The position numbers and the translations under genes were made by a program. A stretch of DNA of 64,000 nucleotides, taken from positions 1 through 64,000 of the forward strand of contig CACCND010000004.1 in assembly GCA_902547315.1 (NCBI GenBank), given 5' to 3'. The notes below the pieces were generated by a model that saw only the letters and a program-made list of their open reading frames with translations, searched no databases and had not been told where the DNA came from. Source of the DNA: an uncultured Pelagibacteraceae bacterium (lineage in GTDB: Bacteria > Pseudomonadota > Alphaproteobacteria > Pelagibacterales > AG-422-B15). Shown piece by piece: positions 55,629 through 63,641 of this stretch. Each line of letters opens with the position of its first letter. The stretch's first letter is position 1.

Positions 55629-58037
55629 TTATTGCCTTAAATTTTTACCGGTTTGGTCATAACAAGCATTATCAACAATTGAGGCATTATAAAACTCTCC
55701 ATTTATTTCAACTTGCAAAACTTCTTTGGATTTTAATAAATCATTGTTCAAGTATGCAAAAGCAATACTTTTTTGCACATAGTGGCCGAAGCCTCCAGAT
55801 GTTACATATCCGATACATACTTCATTCTGCATAACAGCTTCATTGCTAGTCACATCTATGTTGTCAGTTTCAATTACCAAGGAAAATAATCTGTAATTGC
55901 TATCATCTTTAACTGCAGCGTCTTTACCAATAAAATCTTTATCCCAATTTATAAATGCAGAAAGGCCAGTTTCTTTTGGAGTATAGTCAGGTCTAAAATC
56001 TAGTGTCCATGCGCCCCAATTTTTTTCTAGTCTCATAGACATCAAAGCTCTTCCGCCAAAAGGTTTAATGTTGAATTCTTCTCCTGCATCCTCAATAGCC
56101 TCATACAGCTTGATTTGATAGTGTGGAGCTACATATATTTCATATCCCAATTCTCCAGTAAATGACAACCGGTTGACTAATGCAGGAACACCAGCAACAA
56201 ACATTTGTCTAGAATCTCTAAATTTAAATGACTCATTAGAAACATCTTCTCTTACCAATAATTGCAGTAAATTTCTAGACTTTGGGCCAGAAATAGCAAG
56301 GCCGTGATAATCATCAGATCTGTTTTTATAAATGACCTCATATTGATCTAGATGTTGTTCAAACCATCGTCGATGCATTTCCTGAGCGGCACCAGATCCA
56401 TAAACCATAAAATGATTTTCACTAATACACGAAACTGTAAGGTCCCCATATAATTTACCTTTTTTAGATAGCATTGGACTTAGTGCTATGCGTCCAACTT
56501 TAGGTATTCTACCTGCCAAAATATAATCCAAAAATTTTCTTGAGTCTTTTCCCTTAAATTCATGTTTAGAAAAATTAGCAATCTCTGTTACTCCAACGTT
56601 TTCTCTTACATTTTTTACTTCATTTGAAACATAGTTATGGGATCGAGAGCGCTTGATAGTTGGTTCTTCGTAAGCATCATCAGGATTATCAGCAAACCAT
56701 AGAACATTTTCGAGTCCAAAGCTGTCACCCATAACTGCTCCCATGTTAACGAAGCGATCATATAAAGCTGTAGTTTTTTGTTTCCTTCCTTTTGGCAAAG
56801 TCTCATTTGGAAATGTCATAATAAATCTTCGTTCATAATTTTCAGATGATTTAATTGTTCCATAATGTGGAGATGCATAATCACCAAACCGTGCGACATC
56901 CATCGCCCAAACATCTATGGAAGGTTCACCATCAATAATCCATTCTGCAATACATTTGCCAACACCTCCTCCTTGACAGAACCCGGCCATAACACCGACT
57001 GCTACCCAATAATTTCTCATACCTGGAACTGGTCCAATGAGAGGATTTCCATCAGGACCAAATGTAAAAGGGCCGTTAATAATATTTTTAATTCCTGCTT
57101 TTTCCAAAGCTGGCATTCTCTCAAAACCAATGACTAATCGATCTTGAATATTTTCTAATTTTGGTTCCAACAGTTCATGTCCAAAATCTAATGGGGTTCC
57201 CTGAACTTTCCAAGGAGTAGACTTATGTTCATATGTGCCAAGCAACATGCCTTGTCCTTCTTGTCTAAAATAGATATTACCATCAAAATCAGTTCCAACT
57301 GGTAGCCTTGTTCCCTTAGGCATCGCTGCTATTTCTGGAATTGTATCAGTGATTAAATAATGATGCTCCATTGGCTGTACAGGCAAATTTAATCCAGCAA
57401 GTTTACTGACCTCTCTCGCCCAAAGTCCTGCAGCATTAATTACAATTTCTGTATGAATATTGCCCTTATCAGTAAACACATCCCAGGTTCCATCTTCTCT
57501 TTGCTTAGTGTCTTTAACCTCAGTATTTGTGTAATAGTTAGCGCCATGAACTTTTGCAGATTTTGCAAATGCATATGTGACACCTGATGGATCTACTTCT
57601 CCATCGATCGGATCCCACAAAGCTGAAATATATTTATTGGGATCGATAAGAGGATTTTTTTTTGCAACCTCCTCTAATGAGATAAACTCTTGATCAAGAC
57701 CCATATATCTGGCTTTTGTTCTTTCTCTTTTAAGATAATCAGACCAAACTTCATTAGAGGCTAAATAAAACCCTCCACTTGGTTTAAAGCCAACTGAATG
57801 ACCTGAAGTCTCTTCAATTTCCTTGTACAAGTTTATTGTATATGCCATCAGTCTGGATATGTTTGGATCTGAAGAAATGACATGAACGTTTCCTGCGGCA
57901 TGCCATGAGGATCCTGCTGTTAATTCTTTTCGCTCAAGGAGAACGCAGTCCTTCACCCCAAACTTTGCTAAATGGAAAAGAATAGAGCAACCTACAACTC
58001 CCCCGCCAATAACAACAACTTTAGCATGAGTTTGCAT
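55629..58037 (-). CDS. Dimethylglycine dehydrogenase/sarcosine dehydrogenase family flavoprotein
   Basis: An 802-residue protein fusing an FAD-dependent amine oxidase domain (residues about 1-420) with a C-terminal GcvT-like aminomethyltransferase domain that binds tetrahydrofolate. The N-terminal VVVIGGGVVGCSILFHLAKFG binds FAD, and SSWHAAG contains the His used for covalent flavin attachment. GcvT blocks include LNNDLL and GELGYEIYV (in SFTGELGYEIYVAPHYQ). Dimethylglycine fits the context: the BHMT-type gene lies two bases upstream and makes dimethylglycine. Sarcosine dehydrogenase is the main alternative. The product would be sarcosine plus methylene-THF. Confidence 0.87.
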   Translation of the reverse strand: MQTHAKVVVIGGGVVGCSILFHLAKFGVKDCVLLERKELTAGSSWHAAGNVHVISSDPNISRLMAYTINLYKEIEETSGHSVGFKPSGGFYLASNEVWSDYLKRERTKARYMGLDQEFISLEEVAKKNPLIDPNKYISALWDPIDGEVDPSGVTYAFAKSAKVHGANYYTNTEVKDTKQREDGTWDVFTDKGNIHTEIVINAAGLWAREVSKLAGLNLPVQPMEHHYLITDTIPEIAAMPKGTRLPVGTDFDGNIYFRQEGQGMLLGTYEHKSTPWKVQGTPLDFGHELLEPKLENIQDRLVIGFERMPALEKAGIKNIINGPFTFGPDGNPLIGPVPGMRNYWVAVGVMAGFCQGGGVGKCIAEWIIDGEPSIDVWAMDVARFGDYASPHYGTIKSSENYERRFIMTFPNETLPKGRKQKTTALYDRFVNMGAVMGDSFGLENVLWFADNPDDAYEEPTIKRSRSHNYVSNEVKNVRENVGVTEIANFSKHEFKGKDSRKFLDYILAGRIPKVGRIALSPMLSKKGKLYGDLTVSCISENHFMVYGSGAAQEMHRRWFEQHLDQYEVIYKNRSDDYHGLAISGPKSRNLLQLLVREDVSNESFKFRDSRQMFVAGVPALVNRLSFTGELGYEIYVAPHYQIKLYEAIEDAGEEFNIKPFGGRALMSMRLEKNWGAWTLDFRPDYTPKETGLSAFINWDKDFIGKDAAVKDDSNYRLFSLVIETDNIDVTSNEAVMQNEVCIGYVTSGGFGHYVQKSIAFAYLNNDLLKSKEVLQVEINGEFYNASIVDNACYDQTGKNLRQ

Positions 58038-58039
58038 TC

Positions 58040-59080
58040 TTAAGGTGTGAATTCTTTATTTACCTGCTTAAGAGTTTCGTCTGTTCCATGGTGAAAATGT
58101 TTTCTCATGTCCGGCATATATTTCATCGAAATTGGTTTTTTACCAACTGCAACTGACATTTCTCTCACGTGATGTGCTTCGGCGCCACAACAAATTCCAA
58201 TAAAGTTGATATTTTTTTCCATACAGTCTGCAGCAAATTTAGCCATTTCAAAACGATTACAAAAAAGATTATCCAAGGCTACAGGAAATGCATTATTTCC
58301 AGGAATACAATCACATCCATCATCAGAAATATTTAAAAAACCAGGTTCCTTTTCTGTTGTTCGATAAGGCACTGGCAATCCAGCAACATGGCAAGATACT
58401 TTATCTCTTACTTTTTCTAGAAGTTTCATAGTCATATCTGGCCCTCTATAACAGTTTAAACCAACGACATTTGCACCCAAGTCTTCCATCATTTTACATG
58501 CATCTTCAGGTGTATGTCCTTCTCTTGTCTTATCTCCCCTGGGTATCGCAAAATTTGTAACTGCAATCATGCCTTCATCTTTGATTGCTTTTAGAGCAAT
58601 TTTCATTTCCTCAGTCCAATTAATTGTCTCAGCGACAATAAAATCAACTCCCGCTTCCTTTGCCCACGCCACTTGTTCCTCATACATTTTCTGACATTGA
58701 ATAAGAGATTGTTTATCATTTGGATCATAAATATTTGTATTTGCTACATCTCCACAAACCATAAGATCTAAATCTTTATATTCATTAGCTGCATCTTTTG
58801 CAATTTGAAGAGCATTTTTCTGTAAAGACTCTAATAAATGTTCTTTCCCAATTATTCTTAATTTTTCTCTATGGCCATAATAAGTGAAAGCTTGGACAAC
58901 ATCAGATCCTGCTCTTATAAATTCTCTATGTAATTGAGTAACAACTTCTGGGTGCTCTAAAACAACTTCAGGAACAAATCCTCCTGCGGATAAGTAACCT
59001 CTTCGTTCCATGGCGAATAAATAACCTTCAGCACAAATGATTGGTCCCTCATTTAATCTCGTTATCAGATCTTTTTTCAT
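58040..59080 (-). CDS. Betaine-homocysteine S-methyltransferase family protein (BHMT-like)
   Basis: Zinc-dependent methyltransferase of 346 residues. It has GLNCYRG with Cys210 and GICCGAEAHHVREM with Cys297 and Cys298, the three zinc ligands of BHMT-like enzymes, and ERRGYLSAGGFVPEVVLEHPE near the N-terminus. The predicted reaction moves a methyl from glycine betaine to homocysteine, giving methionine and dimethylglycine, the substrate of the neighbouring flavoprotein. DMSP could be an alternative methyl donor. It is two bases upstream of that gene and they are clearly an operon. A separate promoter probably lies in the 111-base gap towards dddP. Confidence 0.87.
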   Translation of the reverse strand: MKKDLITRLNEGPIICAEGYLFAMERRGYLSAGGFVPEVVLEHPEVVTQLHREFIRAGSDVVQAFTYYGHREKLRIIGKEHLLESLQKNALQIAKDAANEYKDLDLMVCGDVANTNIYDPNDKQSLIQCQKMYEEQVAWAKEAGVDFIVAETINWTEEMKIALKAIKDEGMIAVTNFAIPRGDKTREGHTPEDACKMMEDLGANVVGLNCYRGPDMTMKLLEKVRDKVSCHVAGLPVPYRTTEKEPGFLNISDDGCDCIPGNNAFPVALDNLFCNRFEMAKFAADCMEKNINFIGICCGAEAHHVREMSVAVGKKPISMKYMPDMRKHFHHGTDETLKQVNKEFTP

Positions 59081-59117
59081 GAATGCACTCCTAATTTATT
59101 CAAACAATAAATAAAAA

Positions 59118-59144
59118 ATTATACCTAATTTAATATTCTGTCGA
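59118..59144 (-). promoter_or_regulatory. Candidate promoter for the BHMT-dimethylglycine dehydrogenase operon
   Basis: On the minus strand TCGACA (five of six matches to TTGACA, bases 59144-59139) stands 15 bases before a perfect TATAAT (59123-59118), within the 111-base gap after dddP. The spacer is short of the ideal 17, so the -35 is tentative; the -10 is convincing in sequence and position, about 40 bases ahead of the start. Confidence 0.45.
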
Positions 59145-59191
59145 ATTAAAAAAATGACAAGGCTATTCTTTTTTGGAATGAATAAGCATTT

Positions 59192-60562
59192 CTAATTTGA
59201 AAACAAACGCTCATCAAGCGGATAAGTAGAAATCGTTTCGTAACCATTATTTGTTACGACACCCTGATCCTCAAGCTTGACCATGTGGTCCCCATTAACT
59301 TCACCCACCAAAGCCTCGACACAAAGAGTCAGTCCTGGTTCCAGAACAGCGTCAAAGGCATTTTTAACCAAACGGTCTGGGTAGGCGATCAATGGCCATT
59401 CGTCACACATCCCGACACCATGCATAGGTGATGAATACTTGAGCGCCTGATACTTGTCCTGCAACACGTGCAAAGAATGAGTTAAGTCTTCCATGTGGAG
59501 GCCGGGCTTGAGAAGCCTTGTGTTATAGCGAATGTGTTCTACTGCCTCTGCATAACTCTCGCGCATATTAGCTGGCGCTAAACTATCTCCAATCCACCAG
59601 GTACGACTGAGATCTGCACAAATCCCATAGGGGCCGATCAAATCAGTATCAAAAGCAAGAATTTCGTTCTCAGATATGATCCTTGGCCCACATTCTTGAA
59701 ACCATGGGTTGGTGCGTGGCCCTGAAGTAAGCAGTCTTGTCTCAATCCACTCGCCACCTCTTTTAATATTTTCTGCATGAAGTACCGCCCAAACATCATC
59801 CTCTGTCACACCACCTTTTGGAATTTCTGCGCGTGCAAACTCCTCCATAACTGCCATCGAGCGTTCACAAGAATAAATAGAACAGCGCATTGCTCGTAAT
59901 TCGTGCTCGGTTTTGATAGCTCGTGCACGTTCTGTCACTTCCTCACCGTCACAGTACTCAAGCCCTGCTCGACGGACCGCATCTAAACCTGCAGGCTGAA
60001 TTTTGTCTATACCGACTTGTGTACAACCTGGAGCGTGAGTGGCAATTAAGTCTAGTACCTCAGCTGCGAAAGCGTCAGCTGCTGGCCCAATCCGGTCACC
60101 ACGGGCGAAGTAAAACATGTCCGCACCTGAGCGGCTCTCCCGAACAAGTGGATTGTATTGGGCGAGGAATGGTGCGTTTTTATAATCCCAGAGTACCATA
60201 TACCCATCAGCACAAAGCAAGCACGCCCGGAACGGATTGTGGGTGTTCCACAACTGCATATTTGTCGTGTCAGTTGCATAACGAATATTAAGGGGATCAA
60301 ACATCAATAAGCCCCCATAACCCCTGGCTACAATTGCATCAGTCAAGCGTTTGTGTCTGGCTTTGCGCATCTCAGTCAGATCTGGCAATATAAGCCCTGC
60401 ATCTTGCCATTCAGCATAGGCTAATGCAGTTGGGCCAATTTCGACACGATCGCCATCATTGATTGTTCCATCGCCCAGATGCACCCCCTGGCTTGGGTCT
60501 ATCTTATGATTATCGCTGTAGTAATTATTTATATTTGGTAATATTTTACGATTTATCTTCAT
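59192..60562 (-). CDS. dddP: DMSP lyase DddP (M24 metallopeptidase-fold)
   Basis: Iron-dependent lyase of 456 residues that splits dimethylsulfoniopropionate to dimethyl sulfide and acrylate. The protein tracks roseobacterial DddP through MFDPLNIRYATDTTNMQLWN, then all six reported metal ligands keep their spacing with a uniform ten-residue offset: Asp305 and Asp307 (FDTDLIG), Asp317 (CADLSR), His381 (MHGVGMC), Glu416 (VEALVG) and Glu431 (KLEDQ). G+C is about 48-58% across most of the gene (69 of 120 bases at 60061-60180), against about 31% in the flanks, while the first 20 codons are AT-rich (13 of 62 bases). Transfer from a higher-GC donor is likely. It is eight bases after the dioxygenase gene. 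Confidence 0.95.
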   Translation of the reverse strand: MKINRKILPNINNYYSDNHKIDPSQGVHLGDGTINDGDRVEIGPTALAYAEWQDAGLILPDLTEMRKARHKRLTDAIVARGYGGLLMFDPLNIRYATDTTNMQLWNTHNPFRACLLCADGYMVLWDYKNAPFLAQYNPLVRESRSGADMFYFARGDRIGPAADAFAAEVLDLIATHAPGCTQVGIDKIQPAGLDAVRRAGLEYCDGEEVTERARAIKTEHELRAMRCSIYSCERSMAVMEEFARAEIPKGGVTEDDVWAVLHAENIKRGGEWIETRLLTSGPRTNPWFQECGPRIISENEILAFDTDLIGPYGICADLSRTWWIGDSLAPANMRESYAEAVEHIRYNTRLLKPGLHMEDLTHSLHVLQDKYQALKYSSPMHGVGMCDEWPLIAYPDRLVKNAFDAVLEPGLTLCVEALVGEVNGDHMVKLEDQGVVTNNGYETISTYPLDERLFSN

Positions 60563-60570
60563 TTTATTAA

Positions 60571-61713
60571 TTAAGGATTAATTCTATTCAAATAATTTAA
60601 TCTACCTACGATCTCATCCCTATCAATATAATATCCTTGGAGGTGTCTATTACCTGAATTGGCATCGTATTCTTTTCTGCCATGCAAGACTCTTCTGTTA
60701 TTAAAGCTAAAAATATCTCCAGCTTCTAATCTAAAATTGATTTCAAACATAGGGTCATGTAGCAATGAAAGAAGTTTACGATATGCTTCATAGAAGCTAT
60801 CCATAACTTCAGGACTGCAATCCATTATTCCCATATAAGCAACGCTGAACCGTATATCATTAAAATCATTGTTGTGATCTAGAGTAAATATGGGTTTATG
60901 CATTACTCTAATTGTGTTTGCGGTGTAATCTCTATTTACAAATTTTACAGGTGTATCAAGAAGAATCTTGAAATATTCAGTAAAATTTTCTTTCATATAG
61001 CTTGCAACTTTAAATCCATCTAACGCAACTGATTCACCACCGGTTGCATCGTTTATTAAACAATGAAGGAACTGGTAGCCAGGAGCAATTTCATAATATG
61101 GTAAGTCGATGTGATTTCTTAGAGCTGCAGCTGTATATGCTGAATTATTTGGATTAGGAATGTCGATTACTTCAAATGGTGTTTTAAAAAAAGTTTCTCT
61201 ATGATGACTTATATTAGATAGAACATCAAAACCTGACTCTTTTTCAGTGGGTGCATTTTTTACAATTGAAATGCCCTTATAGTGAAGTTGTTCTAACCAT
61301 TTTTTTATTCCTTCATCTCCACTAATGATTTCTTGATAATCTATTTGAATATCTTCAAAATTTGATTGCATACTATTATCCCACAAAAAATAAGGTGAAC
61401 TATATTTTTTCTTACTTTTCATCGTGTAACAGTTATGTCGAAGCCATTCGACGTCATAGTGACTTATATGGCCTCCTTCACTCCACTCAATCTCCAACTG
61501 CCCTTTATCATTTATTGTAAACGCTTTTGGGTAAATATTTTCTGAAACATTTAGCAAGTTAAAGGTTCTCTCCCTTGCAGTAGGGTGAACTTCTGATGGA
61601 CAATTATCCCTTAACCATAAAAAATTAAATTTACTCTGCTCACCATCACTCCAATCAATTAGAATCGATTTACCATTCTTTTTTAATGATGATATTGATG
61701 GATTCTCATTCAT
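60571..61713 (-). CDS. Gamma-butyrobetaine dioxygenase family protein (BBOX/TauD-type)
   Basis: Fe(II)/2-oxoglutarate dioxygenase of 380 residues predicted to hydroxylate gamma-butyrobetaine to L-carnitine. An N-terminal DUF971-like domain (residues 1-100) precedes the TauD barrel with His201-x-Asp203 (NHIDLPYY), FLHCLINDATGGESVALDGF and distal His344 (NRRVLHGR). The zinc site seen in animal BBOX (C38, C40, C43, H82) is altered: here C38, S40, H43 and H82. Trimethyllysine dioxygenase is the alternative, but the adjacent carnitine dehydrogenase favours carnitine. It is three bases downstream of that gene. Confidence 0.82.
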   Translation of the reverse strand: MNENPSISSLKKNGKSILIDWSDGEQSKFNFLWLRDNCPSEVHPTARERTFNLLNVSENIYPKAFTINDKGQLEIEWSEGGHISHYDVEWLRHNCYTMKSKKKYSSPYFLWDNSMQSNFEDIQIDYQEIISGDEGIKKWLEQLHYKGISIVKNAPTEKESGFDVLSNISHHRETFFKTPFEVIDIPNPNNSAYTAAALRNHIDLPYYEIAPGYQFLHCLINDATGGESVALDGFKVASYMKENFTEYFKILLDTPVKFVNRDYTANTIRVMHKPIFTLDHNNDFNDIRFSVAYMGIMDCSPEVMDSFYEAYRKLLSLLHDPMFEINFRLEAGDIFSFNNRRVLHGRKEYDANSGNRHLQGYYIDRDEIVGRLNYLNRINP

Positions 61714-61716
61714 ATC

Positions 61717-62691
61717 TTATTTAAATGTATTATATTTTCTGTCCCAATTCGGAAACTTACCTTTTTGATTCTTATTTAAAGTTTTCATAATTTCAATCAA
61801 AAACAAATCTCTTTGTTTTTCTAATTCTTTAATATTGAATTTTCCTGCTTGTTTTTTTGTTCCTGAAACCATTGCTTTTTTAAGTTTGTTGGTTAATTCA
61901 GGTGCTTTCAATTTTGTCCAAGGAAGCTTCAGTGCAGGACCAAATTGTTCCAGCATGTGTTTCATGCCAGTTTCTCCGCCAGCTAAATGGAACGTTAAAC
62001 AAACCCCCATAAAAGCCCATCTCAATCCAGGACCATAAACAATTGCATCATCAACTTCATCCGTTGATGCTACCCCGTCATTTATAATATGTAAGGCTTC
62101 ACGCCACAGTGCTTCTTGGAGTCTGTCTGAAATATATCCTTCTATTTCTTTTTGAACAATAAGTGGTCGCATTCCAATATGTTCATATAATTTTTTTAAT
62201 TTTTTAACACTTATTTGAGTAGTTTTCTTGCCAGCTACAATCTCTACCAGCGGTAACAAGTATACAGGATTAAATGGATGTCCTATTAAAACTCTCTCAG
62301 GAAACTTACAAGCCGATTGAATTTTAGATGGTAATAAGCCTGACGAACTAGAGGCGATTATAACTCTCTTATCAACTAGATTATCAATTTGTTTGAGTAT
62401 ATTTTTTTTAATCTTTTCGTTTTCTGGTGCATTCTCTTGAACAAAAGTTGTGTCTTTCAAAGCACTAGGTAATTTTGAATAGACTTTAAGATTTCTTAAT
62501 GAGGCATTTCTATTCAAACCAATTTTCTTTAAGCTTTTAAAAGCAGTTCGAACATTTATTTTTAGCTGCTCACGTGAAACACTATTAGGGTCATATGCTT
62601 TTACAGTATAACCTTTAGCTAGAAATCTTGCAGTCCAGCCTGCACCAATTACTCCAGTACCTACAATAGTGATGACTTTATTTTGTTTCAA
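61717..62691 (-). CDS. L-carnitine dehydrogenase (3-hydroxyacyl-CoA dehydrogenase family)
   Basis: NAD-dependent dehydrogenase of 324 residues oxidising L-carnitine to 3-dehydrocarnitine. The NAD fold [17 protein letters not shown] (residues 11-27), [61 protein letters not shown] and [10 protein letters not shown] are characteristic of the carnitine-dehydrogenase branch. Related hydroxybutyryl-CoA or lambda-crystallin enzymes have the same fold, but the adjacent BKACE and dioxygenase genes support this substrate. It lacks the C-terminal thioesterase domain found fused in some rhizobial homologues. It overlaps the BKACE gene by four bases. Confidence 0.88.
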   Translation of the reverse strand: MKQNKVITIVGTGVIGAGWTARFLAKGYTVKAYDPNSVSREQLKINVRTAFKSLKKIGLNRNASLRNLKVYSKLPSALKDTTFVQENAPENEKIKKNILKQIDNLVDKRVIIASSSSGLLPSKIQSACKFPERVLIGHPFNPVYLLPLVEIVAGKKTTQISVKKLKKLYEHIGMRPLIVQKEIEGYISDRLQEALWREALHIINDGVASTDEVDDAIVYGPGLRWAFMGVCLTFHLAGGETGMKHMLEQFGPALKLPWTKLKAPELTNKLKKAMVSGTKKQAGKFNIKELEKQRDLFLIEIMKTLNKNQKGKFPNWDRKYNTFK

Positions 62692-63572
62692 ACTTTAAGC
62701 CCAAGTTTTTTTCTGGCTTCATCTGGCCCCATAACATTAGCACCTAGATTACTAATTATTGTTGTCGCTTTTTCAACAAGTTGACCGTTTGAAGCGTATA
62801 CGCCTTTTTCAAGATATAAGTTGTCTTCAAGACCAACTCTAACATTGCCGCCCAAGAGAACCGCTTGAGCAACCATCGGCATTTGATGAACTCCAATTCC
62901 AAAAGCTGCCCAGTTACTGCCCGATGGTAGCATGTCTACCATGTTTTTCATTGAACCGGTATTAGCTGGTGCCCCATAGGGAATGCCAAGACAAATTTGA
63001 AATAGAGGAGGGCTATCAAGCAACCCCTCATCGTACATTTGATTTGCAAACCACATATGCCCTGTATCAAAAACTTCTAATTCAGGTTTTACGCCTAATT
63101 CTTGTATTCTTTTTGCACCAATTCTTAATTGTTCAGGAGTACTAACATAAATCATGTTGCCATCACCAAAATTAAGACTTCCACAATCAAGGGAACATAT
63201 ATCTGGTAATATTTCTTCAACGTGACTTAGTCTTTCAATAGCATTAACAAAATCAGTATTAGGTCCAAACTTTAATAGATCATCCTCAGGTCCAATTTCT
63301 ATATCACCGCCCATACCACTGGTAAGATTTATTATGACATTTGTGCCACTATCTTTTATGCGGCTCACAACCTCTTTATAAAGCTCATCGTCTCTTGATC
63401 CCTTTCCTGTATTTAAATCTCTGACATGGATATGCGCTATGGCAGCTCCAGCTGACGCTGCTTCAATTGCTGCATTAGCAATTTGCTCTGGGGTTACTGG
63501 TATGTTTGGATGTTTGTTGACCGTATCTCCTGATCCAGTAACTGCACATGAAATAATGACGTCTCTGTTCAT
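62688..63572 (-). CDS. BKACE family beta-keto acid cleavage enzyme (dehydrocarnitine cleavage)
   Basis: Zinc-dependent enzyme of 294 residues (DUF849). The active-site His47 and His49 (AHIHVRD) and Glu249 (VGLEDNLYL) are the metal and catalytic residues of the Kce family. It begins with [13 protein letters not shown] and includes the NLTSGMGG turn. In the carnitine branch it joins 3-dehydrocarnitine and acetyl-CoA to give betainyl-CoA plus acetoacetate. Substrate is inferred from the coupled dehydrogenase gene. It is first in its leftward operon and lies 69 bases from the divergent aldehyde dehydrogenase gene. Confidence 0.85.
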   Translation of the reverse strand: MNRDVIISCAVTGSGDTVNKHPNIPVTPEQIANAAIEAASAGAAIAHIHVRDLNTGKGSRDDELYKEVVSRIKDSGTNVIINLTSGMGGDIEIGPEDDLLKFGPNTDFVNAIERLSHVEEILPDICSLDCGSLNFGDGNMIYVSTPEQLRIGAKRIQELGVKPELEVFDTGHMWFANQMYDEGLLDSPPLFQICLGIPYGAPANTGSMKNMVDMLPSGSNWAAFGIGVHQMPMVAQAVLLGGNVRVGLEDNLYLEKGVYASNGQLVEKATTIISNLGANVMGPDEARKKLGLKV

Positions 63573-63612
63573 ATTTCCTTTACTAGTGAAAAAAAAATTA
63601 ATTTACAATTAC

Positions 63613-63626
63613 CATACTATAGTATG
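63613..63626. promoter_or_regulatory. Perfect 14-base palindrome between divergent operons
   Basis: CATACTATAGTATG is an exact palindrome 40 bases ahead of the BKACE start and 15 before the aldehyde dehydrogenase start. Its position between divergent catabolic operons is right for a dimeric repressor or activator site. No cognate regulator is in the window. Confidence 0.55.
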
Positions 63627-63641
63627 TAATCATCATCTGAA

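Noticed and set aside
59923-60291. 122-residue frame antisense to dddP
   Set aside because: It exists because of the higher GC of dddP, has no family resemblance and lies wholly inside the lyase gene.
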